In this document: positions 7,311 to 16,388 of the stretch, in pieces
Layout of the letters: each line of letters begins with the position of its first letter
Numbering within the stretch: position 1 is the first letter of the stretch
Source of the DNA: Vineibacter terrae
GTDB lineage: Bacteria; Pseudomonadota; Alphaproteobacteria; Reyranellales; Reyranellaceae
NCBI RefSeq assembly: GCF_008039615.1
Contig: NZ_VDUZ01000075.1
Coordinates: 1 to 36,174, forward strand
Direction: 5' to 3'
DNA length: 36,174 nt
The notes under the pieces: model-generated
What the model was told of the DNA's origin: nothing
Database searches by the model: none
What the model saw: only the letters and a program-made list of their open reading frames with translations
Position numbers and translations under genes: made by a program

Positions 7311-8318
7311 TCAATCCACCTTCGCGCCCGACGCTCTGATCACCGGCGCCAACCGCTTCTCGTCCATGGCGCGGTAGGCCTCGGTGTCGGCGCGGCTCAT
7401 CCACGTCCGCGTTGCGCCCTGCTTGTCGAAGGCTTCCTTCACGGCGTTGCTCTCCAGCGCCTTCTTGGTCAGCGCCGATAGCCGCTCGACCATCGCGGGT
7501 GGCACGCCTGCGGGGGCGCAGACGCCGCCCCACGAGGTGATCTCGAAGCCGGGCAGAAGCTCGGCCATCGTCGGCAGGTCAGGGACGGCCGGATGGCGTT
7601 CCTTCGACGTGACCGCGAGGCCTTTCACCTTGCCGCCGCGCATCAGTGCCAGCGGCCCGGGGATATTGTCGAACATCATGTCGACCTGGCCTGCCAGCAG
7701 GTCCTGATGGGCGGGCGCGCTGCCGCGATAGGGCACATGCAGCAGGTTGACTTTGGCAAGCTGCTTGAAGATCTCGCCGCTGAGGTGTGGGCTGGTGCCT
7801 GAGCCCGAGGATGCGAAGGAATATTTGCCAGGGTTGGCCCGCACGACCTCGATCAGCTCGGCCAGCGTCTTGGCCGGAAAGTCGAGCCGCGTCATCAGCA
7901 GGTTCGGTACCGACCACAGCATGGCAATCCCGGTGAAGTCCTTGGCGGCGTCGAAGGGCAGCCGGGCGTAGAGCGTCGGCGCGATCGCGTGCGCGGCGAT
8001 GGTGTAGAGGCCGATCGTGTAGCCGTCGGGCGCCGACTTGGCGATGGCCTCGGCGCCGACATTGCCGCCCGAGCCGCTCTTGTTGTCGACGATGAACTGC
8101 TGGCCGGTCAGCTCCGACAGCTCATGGCAGACGATGCGCGAGAGCGTGTCCGTCGGTCCGCCGGGCGGAAACACCACGATGTAGCGCACCGCCTTGGTCG
8201 GCCAGTCGTTGGCGGCGCGGGCAACGCCGGATGCGAGCATGGGCGCGGCGAGCGCGCCGCCGGCCAGCGCGAGCGCGCGGCGGCGCTGCAAGGCGCGTGG
8301 ACTACGAACTCTGGTCAT
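7311..8318 (-). CDS. Bug/TctC-family periplasmic solute-binding protein (orphan)
   Basis: A 335-residue tripartite-tricarboxylate-transporter-type receptor. An arginine-rich leader (QRRRALALAGG, cleavage near VARA-A) suggests Tat or Sec export. The mature part shows the family's FPPGGPTDTLSR anion-binding loop, the SGSGGNVGAEAIAKSAPDGYT block and YSFASSGSGTSPHLSGE. These receptors bind carboxylates in the periplasm. No TctA/TctB membrane genes are in the window, as is usual for orphan Bug proteins. It converges on the CoA-transferase gene, so a role in supplying that pathway's acid is possible but unproven. The start at 8318 has GGGAGG eight bases upstream. Confidence 0.92.
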   Translation of the reverse strand: MTRVRSPRALQRRRALALAGGALAAPMLASGVARAANDWPTKAVRYIVVFPPGGPTDTLSRIVCHELSELTGQQFIVDNKSGSGGNVGAEAIAKSAPDGYTIGLYTIAAHAIAPTLYARLPFDAAKDFTGIAMLWSVPNLLMTRLDFPAKTLAELIEVVRANPGKYSFASSGSGTSPHLSGEIFKQLAKVNLLHVPYRGSAPAHQDLLAGQVDMMFDNIPGPLALMRGGKVKGLAVTSKERHPAVPDLPTMAELLPGFEITSWGGVCAPAGVPPAMVERLSALTKKALESNAVKEAFDKQGATRTWMSRADTEAYRAMDEKRLAPVIRASGAKVD

Positions 8319-9017
8319 TTGAGCATCCTCCCAGTGATCTTTTGTTGATCCCTGAGTGCCGCATGGCGGGAACAACTTCAAGGGGCGGAAGTCGAGCGCT
8401 CCGTGGTCGAAAGACAACCGTGGAAGAAGCTGGTACCGGCTATCGATGAAAAGTGAGTCGCTGCCGTCCTGGCACTATTCAGTTCTCATTTCGGAAAAAT
8501 TTATTGTACTCCGTAGGAGAATATGATATAGGCTGACATGAGGACTGCGGACGTGTCACTGGTAAAAGGCTTGGTTTGGCAACTGGTTTTCCAGGTTCGG
8601 GCATGCAGCGTGCCCTGAGTTCAATGGCAGCCTTGATGTCGCCCTGGGTGCGGCCGTAGAGCGTCGGCCGGCGCCGTTCCGGCGCGTGCACGCATCGAAA
8701 AGCGCGAGGTCGGTTTCTGCCGGTTTCTGCCGGTATCTGTCGGTTTCTGTCAGTTTCTGTCAGTTTCTGTCAGATCGACCAGCATACCCCAAGTGCTTGC
8801 AAGCACAGGTAAAAGGAGTTTCTGTCATTTCTGTCAGCGATCCTCGCGACTCCGACGCATCTCCCCCGATTGCGCATTCTCCCGCCACTGGATGCCGGGG
8901 GGCGCCGGCATCAGCTGCATGGTCCATCTCCGCAATGCGTGGGGATTGCCGCGGCAGGCGGTGGTGGCATGTCGGCCTGCGCATGCCCGCGCGGTGAGGG
9001 TGCCTGACGGGTCAGCC
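8319..9017. other. Gene-poor interval with an AT-rich patch
   Basis: About 700 bases between the divergent Bug-receptor and hrpB genes. About 8476-8540 is strikingly AT-rich for this genome (for example GGAAAAATTTATTG). A 10-bp tandem array follows at 8711-8770. A 70-codon reverse frame (8479-8691) spans the AT-rich part, but I recognise nothing in it and it has no clear ribosome site, so I do not call it a gene. Promoters for both flanking genes should lie here; I cannot identify them confidently. The composition suggests acquired or decayed DNA. Confidence 0.6.
8711..8770. repeat. Six-copy 10-bp tandem repeat
   Basis: Six consecutive units of consensus CGGTTTCTGT run without spacing. The first two end in C, the third has TATCTG, and the last two start CA. 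Two looser copies (AGTTTCTGTC, ATTTCTGTCAG) recur at about 8818-8837. A 10-bp period is close to one helical turn, so all units face the same side of the DNA. The array lies about 250 bases upstream of hrpB. Confidence 0.9.
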
Positions 9018-11519
9018 ATGGAAACCTTGCCCATCGAAGACGCCCTGCCGGCGTTGCGGCAGGCGCTGGCCGCGCGCACCGAGGCGGTGCTGGTGGCGCC
9101 GCCCGGCGCCGGCAAGACGACGCGCGTGCCCCTGGCGCTGCTGGACGAGCCTTGGCTCGCCGGGCGCAAGATCGTGATGCAGGAGCCGCGCCGCATCGCG
9201 GCCCGCGCCGCGGCGCGGCGCATGGCCCAGACACTGGCGCAGCCGGTCGGCGAGACCGTCGGCTACCGCGTGCGCCTGGACAGCCGCGTCGGCCCGCGCA
9301 CGCGCATCGAGGTCGTGACCGACGGCCTGTTCCTGCGCCGGCTGCAGGCCGATCCCACGCTCGACGGCGTCGGCTGCGTGATCTTCGACGAGCTGCACGA
9401 GCGCGGCCTGGAGACCGACCTGTCGCTGGCGCTGGTGCGCGAGGCGCAGCTTGCCCTGCGCGACGACCTGCGGATCGTGGCCATGTCGGCGACGCTCGAC
9501 GGTGCCGCCGTCGCGAAGGTGCTGGGCGGCGCGCCGGTGATCGAGAGCGCCGGCCGCATGTTTCCGGTCCGGACGCGCTACCTGGATCGCGATCCGGAGG
9601 GGCGCATCGAGGACACGACGGCGTCGGCGGTGCGCCGCGCCCTGGCGGACGAGGCGGGCAGCGCGCTGGTGTTCCTGCCTGGCGTGGGCGAGATCCGCCG
9701 CGTCGAGGAGCGCCTGCGCGCGGGGCTGCCGGCCGACACCGACCTGGTGCCGCTTTTCGGCGATCTTTCCGCAGCGGAGCAGGACCGCGCCATACGCCCG
9801 GCGGCCGCCGGACGGCGCAAGGTGGTGCTGGCCACTTCCATCGCCGAGACCAGCCTCACCATCGACGGCGTGCGCCTGGTGATCGATTCAGGCTGGATGC
9901 GGGTGCCGCGCTTCTCGCCGCGCAGCGGCATGGCCCGGCTGGAGACGGTGCGCGTGACGCAGGCGGCGGCCGAGCAGCGGCGTGGGCGTGCCGGCCGGCT
10001 CGCGCCCGGCATCTGCTATCGCCTGTGGAGTGAGGCCACGCAGCGCGGCCTGCGCCCGCACGGCACGCCGGAGATCCTCGATGCCGATTTGGCGCCGCTG
10101 GCGCTGGAGCTGGCGGCGTGGGGCGCGCGCGATGCCATGACCCTGCCCTGGTTGACGCCGCCGCCGGCGGCGTCACTGTCGACCGCCCGGGACTTGCTGG
10201 TCGATCTCGGCGCGCTCGATTCAGGCGGCGCCGTCACCGCCCATGGTCGTGCCATGTCGGCGCTTGGCCTGCATCCGCGTCTGGCGCATATGCTGCTGCG
10301 CGGCCGCGATGAAGGGCAGGGGCCGCTGGCCTGCCTGGTGGCATCCCTGATCAGCGAGCGTGACCTGCTGCGCTTCGCACCCGGGCAGCGCGATCCCGAT
10401 CTGCGCCACCGCGTCGACGTGCTTCTCAACGAGACCCGGCCGGTGGCTGGCGCCACGATCGATCGCGGCACGCTGGCGGCGGTGCGCCAGGGCGCGCGTG
10501 ACCTGCAGCGGCGGCTGGGTGTGCGCGATGAGGATGCGCCTGACAGCCGCGCCACCGGCCGGCTGGTGGCCATGGCCTATCCCGATCGCATCGCGCGTCG
10601 GCGCGCCGGCGGCGGCAACCGCTATGTGCTGAGCGGCGGACGGGGTGCCGCCGTGCCGGACGGCGACCCGCTGGCGGCGGAGGAATGGCTGGCGATCGCC
10701 GACCTGGATGAAGGGGCGCAGGATGCGCGCATCTTCCTGGCCGCGCCGCTGGCGCTGGCCGATATCGAGGCGCTGTTTGCCGAACGTCTGGTCGCGCGCG
10801 ACGTGCTGCGCTGGGATGCGCGCGAGCAGGCCGTCGTGGCGCGCCGCCAGCGGCGCCTGGGCACGCTGGTGCTGCAGGACCAGCCGCTGCCGGATGCCGA
10901 TCCGGATGCCGTGCGCGCCGCGATGCTGGATGGCATCCGTGCCATGGGCCTCGACAGCCTGCCCTGGACGGATGGCCTGCGGGCATGGCGGCAGCGTGTG
11001 CTGTTCCTGCGCCGGCACCTTGGCGACGCCTGGCCGGACCTGTCGGATGCCGTGCTGCTCGAGTCGCTGCCGGCATGGCTGGGGCCTTACCTCGACGGCG
11101 TGTCGCGCCGTACGCATCTGGATCGCGTCGACCTTGGCTCGGCCTTGCGCGGCCAGCTCGACTGGAACCAGGGCCAGGCGCTCGACGCGATGGCGCCCAC
11201 GCACGTCGCCGTGCCCAGCGGCTCGCGCGTGCCGATCGACTACGGCAACGTCGAGGAGCCGGTGCTGGCGGTGCGGCTGCAGGAGATGTTCGGCCTGGCC
11301 CAGACGCCGCGCATTGCCGGCGGCAAGGTGCCGCTTCTGATCCACCTGCTGTCGCCGGCGCGGCGGCCGGTGCAGGTGACACGCGATCTCGCCAGCTTCT
11401 GGGCCACCGGCTATCGCGCCGTGAAGGCCGAGCTCAAGGGCCGCTACCCGCGCCACTACTGGCCCGATGACCCGCTGGTGGCCGAGCCCACCGCCCGCGT
11501 CCGGCCGCGGCCGAAATAG
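9018..11519 (+). CDS. hrpB: ATP-dependent helicase HrpB
   Basis: An 833-residue DEAH-box helicase, matching HrpB in length (about 810-830) and layout. Walker A is APPGAGKTT (about 27-35), motif II is DELHER (124-129), motif III is SAT (157-159), and motif VI is QRRGRAGR after TSIAETSLTIDG. The long helicase-associated and HrpB C-terminal regions follow, ending near the conserved RYPRHYWPDDP. HrpB is presumed to remodel RNA or RNA-protein complexes, but its bacterial role is poorly defined. ATG 9018 is the start giving a standard N-terminus (METLPIEDALPALRQAL); upstream codons in the same frame run through the repeat region. The SD is weak. Confidence 0.94.
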   Translation: METLPIEDALPALRQALAARTEAVLVAPPGAGKTTRVPLALLDEPWLAGRKIVMQEPRRIAARAAARRMAQTLAQPVGETVGYRVRLDSRVGPRTRIEVVTDGLFLRRLQADPTLDGVGCVIFDELHERGLETDLSLALVREAQLALRDDLRIVAMSATLDGAAVAKVLGGAPVIESAGRMFPVRTRYLDRDPEGRIEDTTASAVRRALADEAGSALVFLPGVGEIRRVEERLRAGLPADTDLVPLFGDLSAAEQDRAIRPAAAGRRKVVLATSIAETSLTIDGVRLVIDSGWMRVPRFSPRSGMARLETVRVTQAAAEQRRGRAGRLAPGICYRLWSEATQRGLRPHGTPEILDADLAPLALELAAWGARDAMTLPWLTPPPAASLSTARDLLVDLGALDSGGAVTAHGRAMSALGLHPRLAHMLLRGRDEGQGPLACLVASLISERDLLRFAPGQRDPDLRHRVDVLLNETRPVAGATIDRGTLAAVRQGARDLQRRLGVRDEDAPDSRATGRLVAMAYPDRIARRRAGGGNRYVLSGGRGAAVPDGDPLAAEEWLAIADLDEGAQDARIFLAAPLALADIEALFAERLVARDVLRWDAREQAVVARRQRRLGTLVLQDQPLPDADPDAVRAAMLDGIRAMGLDSLPWTDGLRAWRQRVLFLRRHLGDAWPDLSDAVLLESLPAWLGPYLDGVSRRTHLDRVDLGSALRGQLDWNQGQALDAMAPTHVAVPSGSRVPIDYGNVEEPVLAVRLQEMFGLAQTPRIAGGKVPLLIHLLSPARRPVQVTRDLASFWATGYRAVKAELKGRYPRHYWPDDPLVAEPTARVRPRPK

Positions 11520-11541
11520 TCGGAATCCAAGGTGCCTCATG

Positions 11542-11620
11542 GTCGGGCCGCGGCGCTCCAGCGCCGCTCATGGGTCCGGCGCCGCGCGCCGGATGCGGCG
11601 CTGGAGCGCCGCGGCCCGAC
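11542..11620. repeat. Large palindrome with 26-bp perfect arms (GTCGGGCC family, copy 1)
   Basis: The arms 11542-11567 and 11595-11620 are perfect reverse complements beginning GTCGGGCCGCGGCGCTCC. An inner hairpin (TCCGGCGC/GCGCCGGA, 11575-11593) sits in the loop. The element lies in the 120-base gap between the convergent hrpB and DUF1194 genes, where it may act as a bidirectional terminator. A related copy is at 34502-34596. Confidence 0.9.
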
Positions 11621-11639
11621 CACGCAGTCAGCTCCAGCC

Positions 11640-12563
11640 CTACTGCTGGAACCGCCGCTGCCAGAACTCGCGGGAGCGGCGCTCGCCGATGTCGCAGCCG
11701 AGCTCGTAGGGCCGCTTGCCGGGAGCCGGCATCGAGCCTTCCAGGGCCTGCGCCACCTGCCGCTCGCCGGTGACGCCCAGGCGCCGTTCCGGCACGTCGC
11801 TGGCGCGGGTCCTGCCGTTGGGCGTGATGCCGGCGATCTCCTGCATCAGCTTCTTGCGGACGGCGTCGTCGAAATTCTGGAAGCTGTTGGCCACGACGAG
11901 GAACGAGCGCGGCCCGCCGATGACGCAGCCTTCGTAGTAGCGGTCGAGGTCCGGGTCGGGCGGAAAGCCGTACTTGTTGGGCCGGCCGTTCATGATCGGC
12001 AGGCCGTTGATGGTGATCTTCTGCGTCAGCGCGTCATCGCGCGCCTGCGTGACCAGGCCGCCGTCGTTGTTGGCGCCGTCGCCCGAGATATCCAGCACCT
12101 TGCGCTCGGCGCTGTAGGGATTGCGCTCGAACAGCGGGACGGCATAGCGGATCGCGCCGCTGATCGACGTGCGGGTCAGGATCGTGATCGGCGCCTTGGC
12201 CAGGCGGTCGGCGAAGGCCTCGATCGCCGCCTCGCTGTCGAGCAGGGTCCAGTCGACCAGAAGCTGCTGGCGCCAGGCGTCGGACCATTCGAAATAGGCC
12301 ACGGCGATGCGGCCGCTGTAGCCGCCGAGGATCGCTTTCTTGATCAGCGGATCGGTGAAGGCGCGCACATAGCCCTGGCGCTGCAGCTCGGCTTCGTCGG
12401 GGTCGATGCTGCCGGAGACGTCGACCGCCAGGACCAGCGCCAGGTCGACCTCCTTGGTGTCCTGGGCCGCCGCCGGCATGGCGCACAGGCCCAGCAGCAC
12501 ACAGCCACGCCACATGACGCGGCGCCATCCGACATGATCCGAGCGCAGGCGATTGACGACCAT
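11640..12563 (-). CDS. DUF1194 domain protein (exported von Willebrand factor A-like)
   Basis: A 307-residue protein with an N-terminal hydrophobic export signal (MWRGCVLLGLCAMPAAA, about 17-33). A VWA-like domain follows: the metal-ion motif DVSGS at residues 48-52, a threonine in TRTSISGAI and an aspartate in DISGDGANNDGG. This is the DUF1194 family, periplasmic or membrane-linked proteins of unknown role common in alphaproteobacteria. VWA domains usually mediate metal-dependent protein binding. I chose ATG 12563 because GGAGG lies seven bases upstream. The frame is open to 12602, and ATG 12515 would also keep the signal peptide. It diverges from the acyl-CoA dehydrogenase gene. Confidence 0.87.
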   Translation of the reverse strand: MVVNRLRSDHVGWRRVMWRGCVLLGLCAMPAAAQDTKEVDLALVLAVDVSGSIDPDEAELQRQGYVRAFTDPLIKKAILGGYSGRIAVAYFEWSDAWRQQLLVDWTLLDSEAAIEAFADRLAKAPITILTRTSISGAIRYAVPLFERNPYSAERKVLDISGDGANNDGGLVTQARDDALTQKITINGLPIMNGRPNKYGFPPDPDLDRYYEGCVIGGPRSFLVVANSFQNFDDAVRKKLMQEIAGITPNGRTRASDVPERRLGVTGERQVAQALEGSMPAPGKRPYELGCDIGERRSREFWQRRFQQ

Positions 12564-12705
12564 GGGCCGGCCTCCAGGTGCCGCATCGACAGGCGAAAGC
12601 ATATCTGCCCATCACGGGCTGTCCAGCGCGCGACACGCTCGACAGCCATGAGCTGCTATTCATATTCTGTGCCGATCATATGATGGTCACCAGGAAGGAA
12701 CCGCC

Positions 12706-13914
12706 ATGGACCTCTCTCTCGGCTCCGAAGATCGCGCCTTTCAGGACGAGGTGCGTGCCTTCCTGCGCGACAACCTGACTTCGGACCTGCGGCAGGCCGG
12801 CGCCCGCACCGGCGGCGCCTTCGCCGAGGTCGAGGCCGGGTTCCGTTGGCATCGCATCCTGGCGCGGCGGGGCTGGTCGGCCACCACCTGGCCGACGGAG
12901 CATGGCGGCCCGGGCTGGAGCGCGACCCAGCGCTACATCTTCGCGCGCGAATGCACCGCCGTCGACGCGCCGCGCGTGTTCAACATGGGCGTGCGCATGG
13001 TCGGGCCGGTGGTCATGAAGTTCGGCACGCCTGAGCAGAAAGCCAAGTACCTGCCCGGCATCGCGTCCGGCGACATCGTCTTCTGCCAGGGCTACTCCGA
13101 GCCCGGGTCGGGCTCCGACCTCGCGTCGCTGAAGACCAGGGCCGACTCCGACGGCGACGACTACGTGATCAACGGCAGCAAGATCTGGACCACGTTCGCG
13201 CAGCACGCCAACCACATGTTCTGCCTCGTGCGCACGGCGCAGGACACCAAGCCGCAGGAAGGCATCACCTTCCTGCTGATCGACAGCATGCAGACGCCCG
13301 GTCTGACCGTGCAGCCGATCATCACGCTGGCCGGCGACCACGAGGTCAACCAGGTGTTCTTCGACAATGTGCGGGTACCCAAGGCCAACCGCATCGGGCC
13401 GGAGAATGCCGGCTGGACCGTGGCCAAGTACCTGCTCGAGTTCGAGCGCGGCGGCGATGCCTACACGCCCAACCTCTACGCCCGGCTCGAGGACGTGCGG
13501 CGCATCGCGCGCGAGGAGCGGGCCGATGACAGCGGCCGCCTGATCGACACGCCGGACTTCGCCGAGCGGCTGGCGCTGGCCGAGATCGAGATCCAGGCGC
13601 TCGAGATGATCGAGCTGCAGGTGCTGAGCGACCTCAGCCGCGGGCGCAATCCCGGCGCCGTGTCGTCGGCGATGAAGATCCGCGGCTCGGAGACCCTGCA
13701 GAAGCTCGACGGCCTGGGTGTCGAGGCCCTGGCGTACTACGCCACGCCGTTCGAGCCCGACGCGCGCTCGCTGGGCTGGAACGAGCCGACGGTGACGCCT
13801 GACCACGGCATCACCGCCATGCCGCTCTATCTCAACAACCGGGCCTCGACGATCTACGCCGGCTCCAACGAGATCCAGCGCAACATCATCGCCAAGGCAA
13901 TGCTGGGGCTGTGA
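12706..13914 (+). CDS. Acyl-CoA dehydrogenase family protein
   Basis: A 402-residue FAD-dependent acyl-CoA dehydrogenase of full family length. The N-terminal helical domain is followed by the flavin/substrate loop SEPGSGSDLASLKT (131-144), the central beta domain (VINGSKIWTTFAQHANH) and the C-terminal IYAGSNEIQRNIIAKAML. These enzymes make a 2,3-double bond in acyl-CoA esters and pass electrons to ETF. The glutamate that serves as base in medium-chain enzymes (IYEG) is alanine here (A385), so the base must come from elsewhere, as in isovaleryl/long-chain types. The specific substrate is unknown. GGAAGGA precedes the ATG, and the stop overlaps the next gene. Confidence 0.92.
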   Translation: MDLSLGSEDRAFQDEVRAFLRDNLTSDLRQAGARTGGAFAEVEAGFRWHRILARRGWSATTWPTEHGGPGWSATQRYIFARECTAVDAPRVFNMGVRMVGPVVMKFGTPEQKAKYLPGIASGDIVFCQGYSEPGSGSDLASLKTRADSDGDDYVINGSKIWTTFAQHANHMFCLVRTAQDTKPQEGITFLLIDSMQTPGLTVQPIITLAGDHEVNQVFFDNVRVPKANRIGPENAGWTVAKYLLEFERGGDAYTPNLYARLEDVRRIAREERADDSGRLIDTPDFAERLALAEIEIQALEMIELQVLSDLSRGRNPGAVSSAMKIRGSETLQKLDGLGVEALAYYATPFEPDARSLGWNEPTVTPDHGITAMPLYLNNRASTIYAGSNEIQRNIIAKAMLGL

Positions 13915-14927
13915 CGGCGATGGCGGACGGCCGCTACGACCTCTACGGCGCGAACCCGTCGCCGTACTCGATGAAGATGCGCGCCGTGCTGCGCTATCGG
14001 CGCCTGCCGTTCGCATGGCACGCCGGGCCCGGCGCGCGCGACATCGCGATCGCGGCGGGCCTGCCGCCGGTGATCCCGGTGCTGCGCTTCCCCGACGGCA
14101 CGCTGCTCAACGATTCGACGCCGCTGATCGAGGCGCTCGAACAGCGGCATCCGGCCGAGCGCTCGCTGATCCCGGACGATCCGGGGCAGGCGTTCCTGGC
14201 CTTCCTCATCGAGGACATGGCCGACGAGTGGCTGACCAAGGCGATGTACCATTATCGTTGGTGGTACGAGCCCGATCGCGCCTTCGCTGCCGTGTGGGTC
14301 ATCGGCGACCGCATGATCGGCCGGCCGCCGGGCGAGGTCGAGCGGGCCGGCCGGGCCTTCATCGAGCGGCAGGTCGGGCGCATGGCGCTGGTCGGCGCCA
14401 CCGCCGAGAACCGCCCGACGATCGAGAAGAGCTACCTGCGTGTCCTCGATGCGCTGGAGGCTGGCCTGCCCGCGCAGCCGTTCCTGTTCGGCAGCCGGCC
14501 GTCGCTGGCCGATTTCGGCCTGTTCGGCCAGCTCAGCACCCTCAGCGTCGATCCGACGCCGGCGTCCATCCTGCGCGAGCGTGCGCCGCACGTGCTGACC
14601 TGGCTGCTGCGGCTCGACGACAGTTCGGGCGTCGATGGCGACTGGAGCGCCGCCGATGCGCCGCTGCCGGCGATGGTGCGCGCGCTGCTGCAGCTGTGCG
14701 GCGACACCTACCTGCCGTTCCTGGCCGCCAACACGCGCGCCATCGCCGACGGGCAGGACGTCGTATCGGTCGAGCTGCGCGGACGCCCGTACACGCAGGC
14801 GCCGTTCCGCTACCAGGCGAAATGCTACGATGCGCTGCGTCACCGCTTCGCCAAGCTGCCGCCGCCGCACCGGCAGGCGATCGTGCCGGTGCTCGAGGAG
14901 GCAGGGTGCCTGGGCTACCTGGCGTGA
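13911..14927 (+). CDS. Glutathione S-transferase family protein
   Basis: A protein of about 335 residues with an N-terminal thioredoxin-like GST domain (YDLYGANPSPYSMKMRAVLRYRRL, a Ser/Tyr site near S14-Y16 from the ATG) and an all-helical C-terminal domain with the PFLFGSRPSLADFGLFGQL signature. It is longer than classical GSTs (about 210) because of an extended C-terminal region. Its GTG start (13911) overlaps the acyl-CoA dehydrogenase stop as GTGA, implying coupled translation; the in-frame ATG 13920 is an alternative. Coupling suggests a role with the dehydrogenase's substrate, perhaps handling a reactive enoyl or aromatic intermediate. The actual reaction is unknown. Its stop lies six bases from the convergent oxidoreductase stop. 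Confidence 0.88.
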   Translation: MTAMADGRYDLYGANPSPYSMKMRAVLRYRRLPFAWHAGPGARDIAIAAGLPPVIPVLRFPDGTLLNDSTPLIEALEQRHPAERSLIPDDPGQAFLAFLIEDMADEWLTKAMYHYRWWYEPDRAFAAVWVIGDRMIGRPPGEVERAGRAFIERQVGRMALVGATAENRPTIEKSYLRVLDALEAGLPAQPFLFGSRPSLADFGLFGQLSTLSVDPTPASILRERAPHVLTWLLRLDDSSGVDGDWSAADAPLPAMVRALLQLCGDTYLPFLAANTRAIADGQDVVSVELRGRPYTQAPFRYQAKCYDALRHRFAKLPPPHRQAIVPVLEEAGCLGYLA

Positions 14928-14933
14928 GGGCGC

Positions 14934-15932
14934 TCAGAACGTCAGCATGATCTTGCCGACATGATCGGCGCGCTCGAGCTCGGCATGGGCGGCGGCGGCG
15001 TTGGCCATGGGGAAGGTCTTGAAGATCACCGGCTTGATCACGCCCTTGTCGAGCAGGGGCCAGACCTTCTGGCGCAGGCCAGCCGCCATGCGGCCCTTGT
15101 TGGCGATGCTTTGCGGCCGCATGGTCGAGCCGGTGATGGTGAGCCGGTTCATCATCACGAAGGCGGCGTTGATGGTGGCGGTGGCGCCGCCCTGCACGGC
15201 GATGACCACCAGCCGCCCTTCCGGCTTCAGGAGCTGCAGGTTCTTGGGGATGTAGTCGCCGGCCACCATGTCGAGCACGACGTCGACGCCGGCACCGTCG
15301 GTCAGGCGCTTCACCTCGGCAGCCCAGTCATTGTCCTTGTAGAGGACGGCGTAGTCGGCGCCGAGCTTGCTCACCGCGGCGGCCTTCTCGGCGTTGCGCA
15401 CGGTGGTGAGCACCGTGGCGCCCAGCGCCTTGGCGAGCAGGATGGCGGTGGTGCCGATGCCGCTGGCGCCGCCATGGATCAGCACGCTCTCGCCGGCCGC
15501 GAGCCGGCCGCGCTCGAAGAGATTGTGCCAAACGGTGAAGTAGGTCTCCGGCACCGCAGCCGCCTGCACCATGTCGAAGCCGGCCGGCACCGGCAGGCAT
15601 TGCGGCGCCGGCACGCGGCAATACTCGGCATAGGCGCCGCCCGGCGTCAGGGCGCAGACCGCGTCGCCCACCGACCAGCCGCTGACATCGGCGCCCAGGG
15701 CGGCGATGGTGCCGGCGCATTCCAGGCCGGGCAGGTCGGACGCGCCGGGCGGCGGCGGATAGGTGCCGGCGCGCTGCGCGAGGTCCGGCCGGTTGACGCC
15801 GGCAGCCGCGACCTTGATCAGGACCTCGCCTGCCTGGGGCGCCGGCACCGGACGCGTCGCCGGCTTCAGCACATCGGGTCCGCCGGGCTGGCTGATCTCG
15901 ATGCAGGTCATGGTAGGGGGCAGGGCGCTCAT
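14934..15932 (-). CDS. NAD(P)H-dependent quinone oxidoreductase, PIG3/zeta-crystallin type
   Basis: A 332-residue zinc-free medium-chain dehydrogenase/reductase. The N-terminal GroES-like domain contains AAGVNRPDLAQRAGTYPPPPGASDLPGLECAG. The Rossmann NADP site is HGGASGIGTTAILLAKALGATV. The C-terminus carries ELERADHVGKIMLTF, typical of the PIG3 subgroup. It likely reduces quinones or enones with NADPH in the cytoplasm. I chose ATG 15932, which has GGAGAG seven bases upstream; the frame extends further but through the divergent DUF1192 promoter region. Adjacency to a DUF1192 gene is a common alphaproteobacterial arrangement. Confidence 0.92.
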   Translation of the reverse strand: MSALPPTMTCIEISQPGGPDVLKPATRPVPAPQAGEVLIKVAAAGVNRPDLAQRAGTYPPPPGASDLPGLECAGTIAALGADVSGWSVGDAVCALTPGGAYAEYCRVPAPQCLPVPAGFDMVQAAAVPETYFTVWHNLFERGRLAAGESVLIHGGASGIGTTAILLAKALGATVLTTVRNAEKAAAVSKLGADYAVLYKDNDWAAEVKRLTDGAGVDVVLDMVAGDYIPKNLQLLKPEGRLVVIAVQGGATATINAAFVMMNRLTITGSTMRPQSIANKGRMAAGLRQKVWPLLDKGVIKPVIFKTFPMANAAAAHAELERADHVGKIMLTF

Positions 15933-16035
15933 TGCGACTCTCCGCACGGGTTTCGGTGGCGATGGACGCCTGCTATAGCCCGGAGCCGGGCGGACCGTCC
16001 ATCGGCCCGCCGGGCGATCCTGCCGGAGGAAGGCC

Positions 16036-16224
16036 ATGGCGCGCGATGATGATGAGCTTGAGCCCCGCACGAAGAAGCCGCAGCTGAGGAATCTCGATCC
16101 CATGTCGGTCGACGAGCTGCGCGGCTACATCGCCGAGATGAAGGCTGAGATCGCGCGTGTCGAGGAGAAGATCAAGGCCAAGCAGGCCCATGCCGCCGCG
16201 GCGCAGCAGTTCTTCAAGCGCTGA
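16036..16224 (+). CDS. DUF1192 domain protein
   Basis: A 62-residue small cytoplasmic protein with an acidic N-terminus (MARDDDELEPRTKKP), then NLDPMSVDELRGYIAEMKAEIARVEEKIKAKQ, predicted to form one amphipathic helix or short coiled coil (residues 22-50). This is the DUF1192 family, largely confined to alphaproteobacteria and of unknown function. GGAGGAAGG sits just before the ATG. It diverges from the quinone oxidoreductase across a 103-base promoter gap. Confidence 0.9.
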   Translation: MARDDDELEPRTKKPQLRNLDPMSVDELRGYIAEMKAEIARVEEKIKAKQAHAAAAQQFFKR

Positions 16225-16235
16225 ACATTTCGTGC

Positions 16236-16355
16236 TGTCATCCCGAGCGCCCCTTCGACAGGCTCAGGCGAGGGATCTCCCGCGACCGGACGCATGGTGC
16301 GTCGTACGCAGGAGATCCCTCGCCTGAGCCTGTCGAAGGGGCGCTCGGGATGACA
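16236..16355. repeat. TCATCCCGAG-family palindrome (copy 3)
   Basis: Bounded by TGTCATCCCGAGCGCC and its complement ending GGGATGACA. Here both arms carry the longer CCCCTTCGACAGGCTCAG version, so this copy is the most symmetric long form. It lies between DUF1192 and bdhA, 33 bases before the bdhA start. Confidence 0.9.
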
Positions 16356-16388
16356 ATGTTGATTGTCCGACCAGGAGGTTAAGCCCCC

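Noticed and set aside
8479-8691. 70-codon reverse ORF across the AT-rich patch
   Set aside because: No clear ribosome site, no recognisable domain, and it spans two compositionally different segments.
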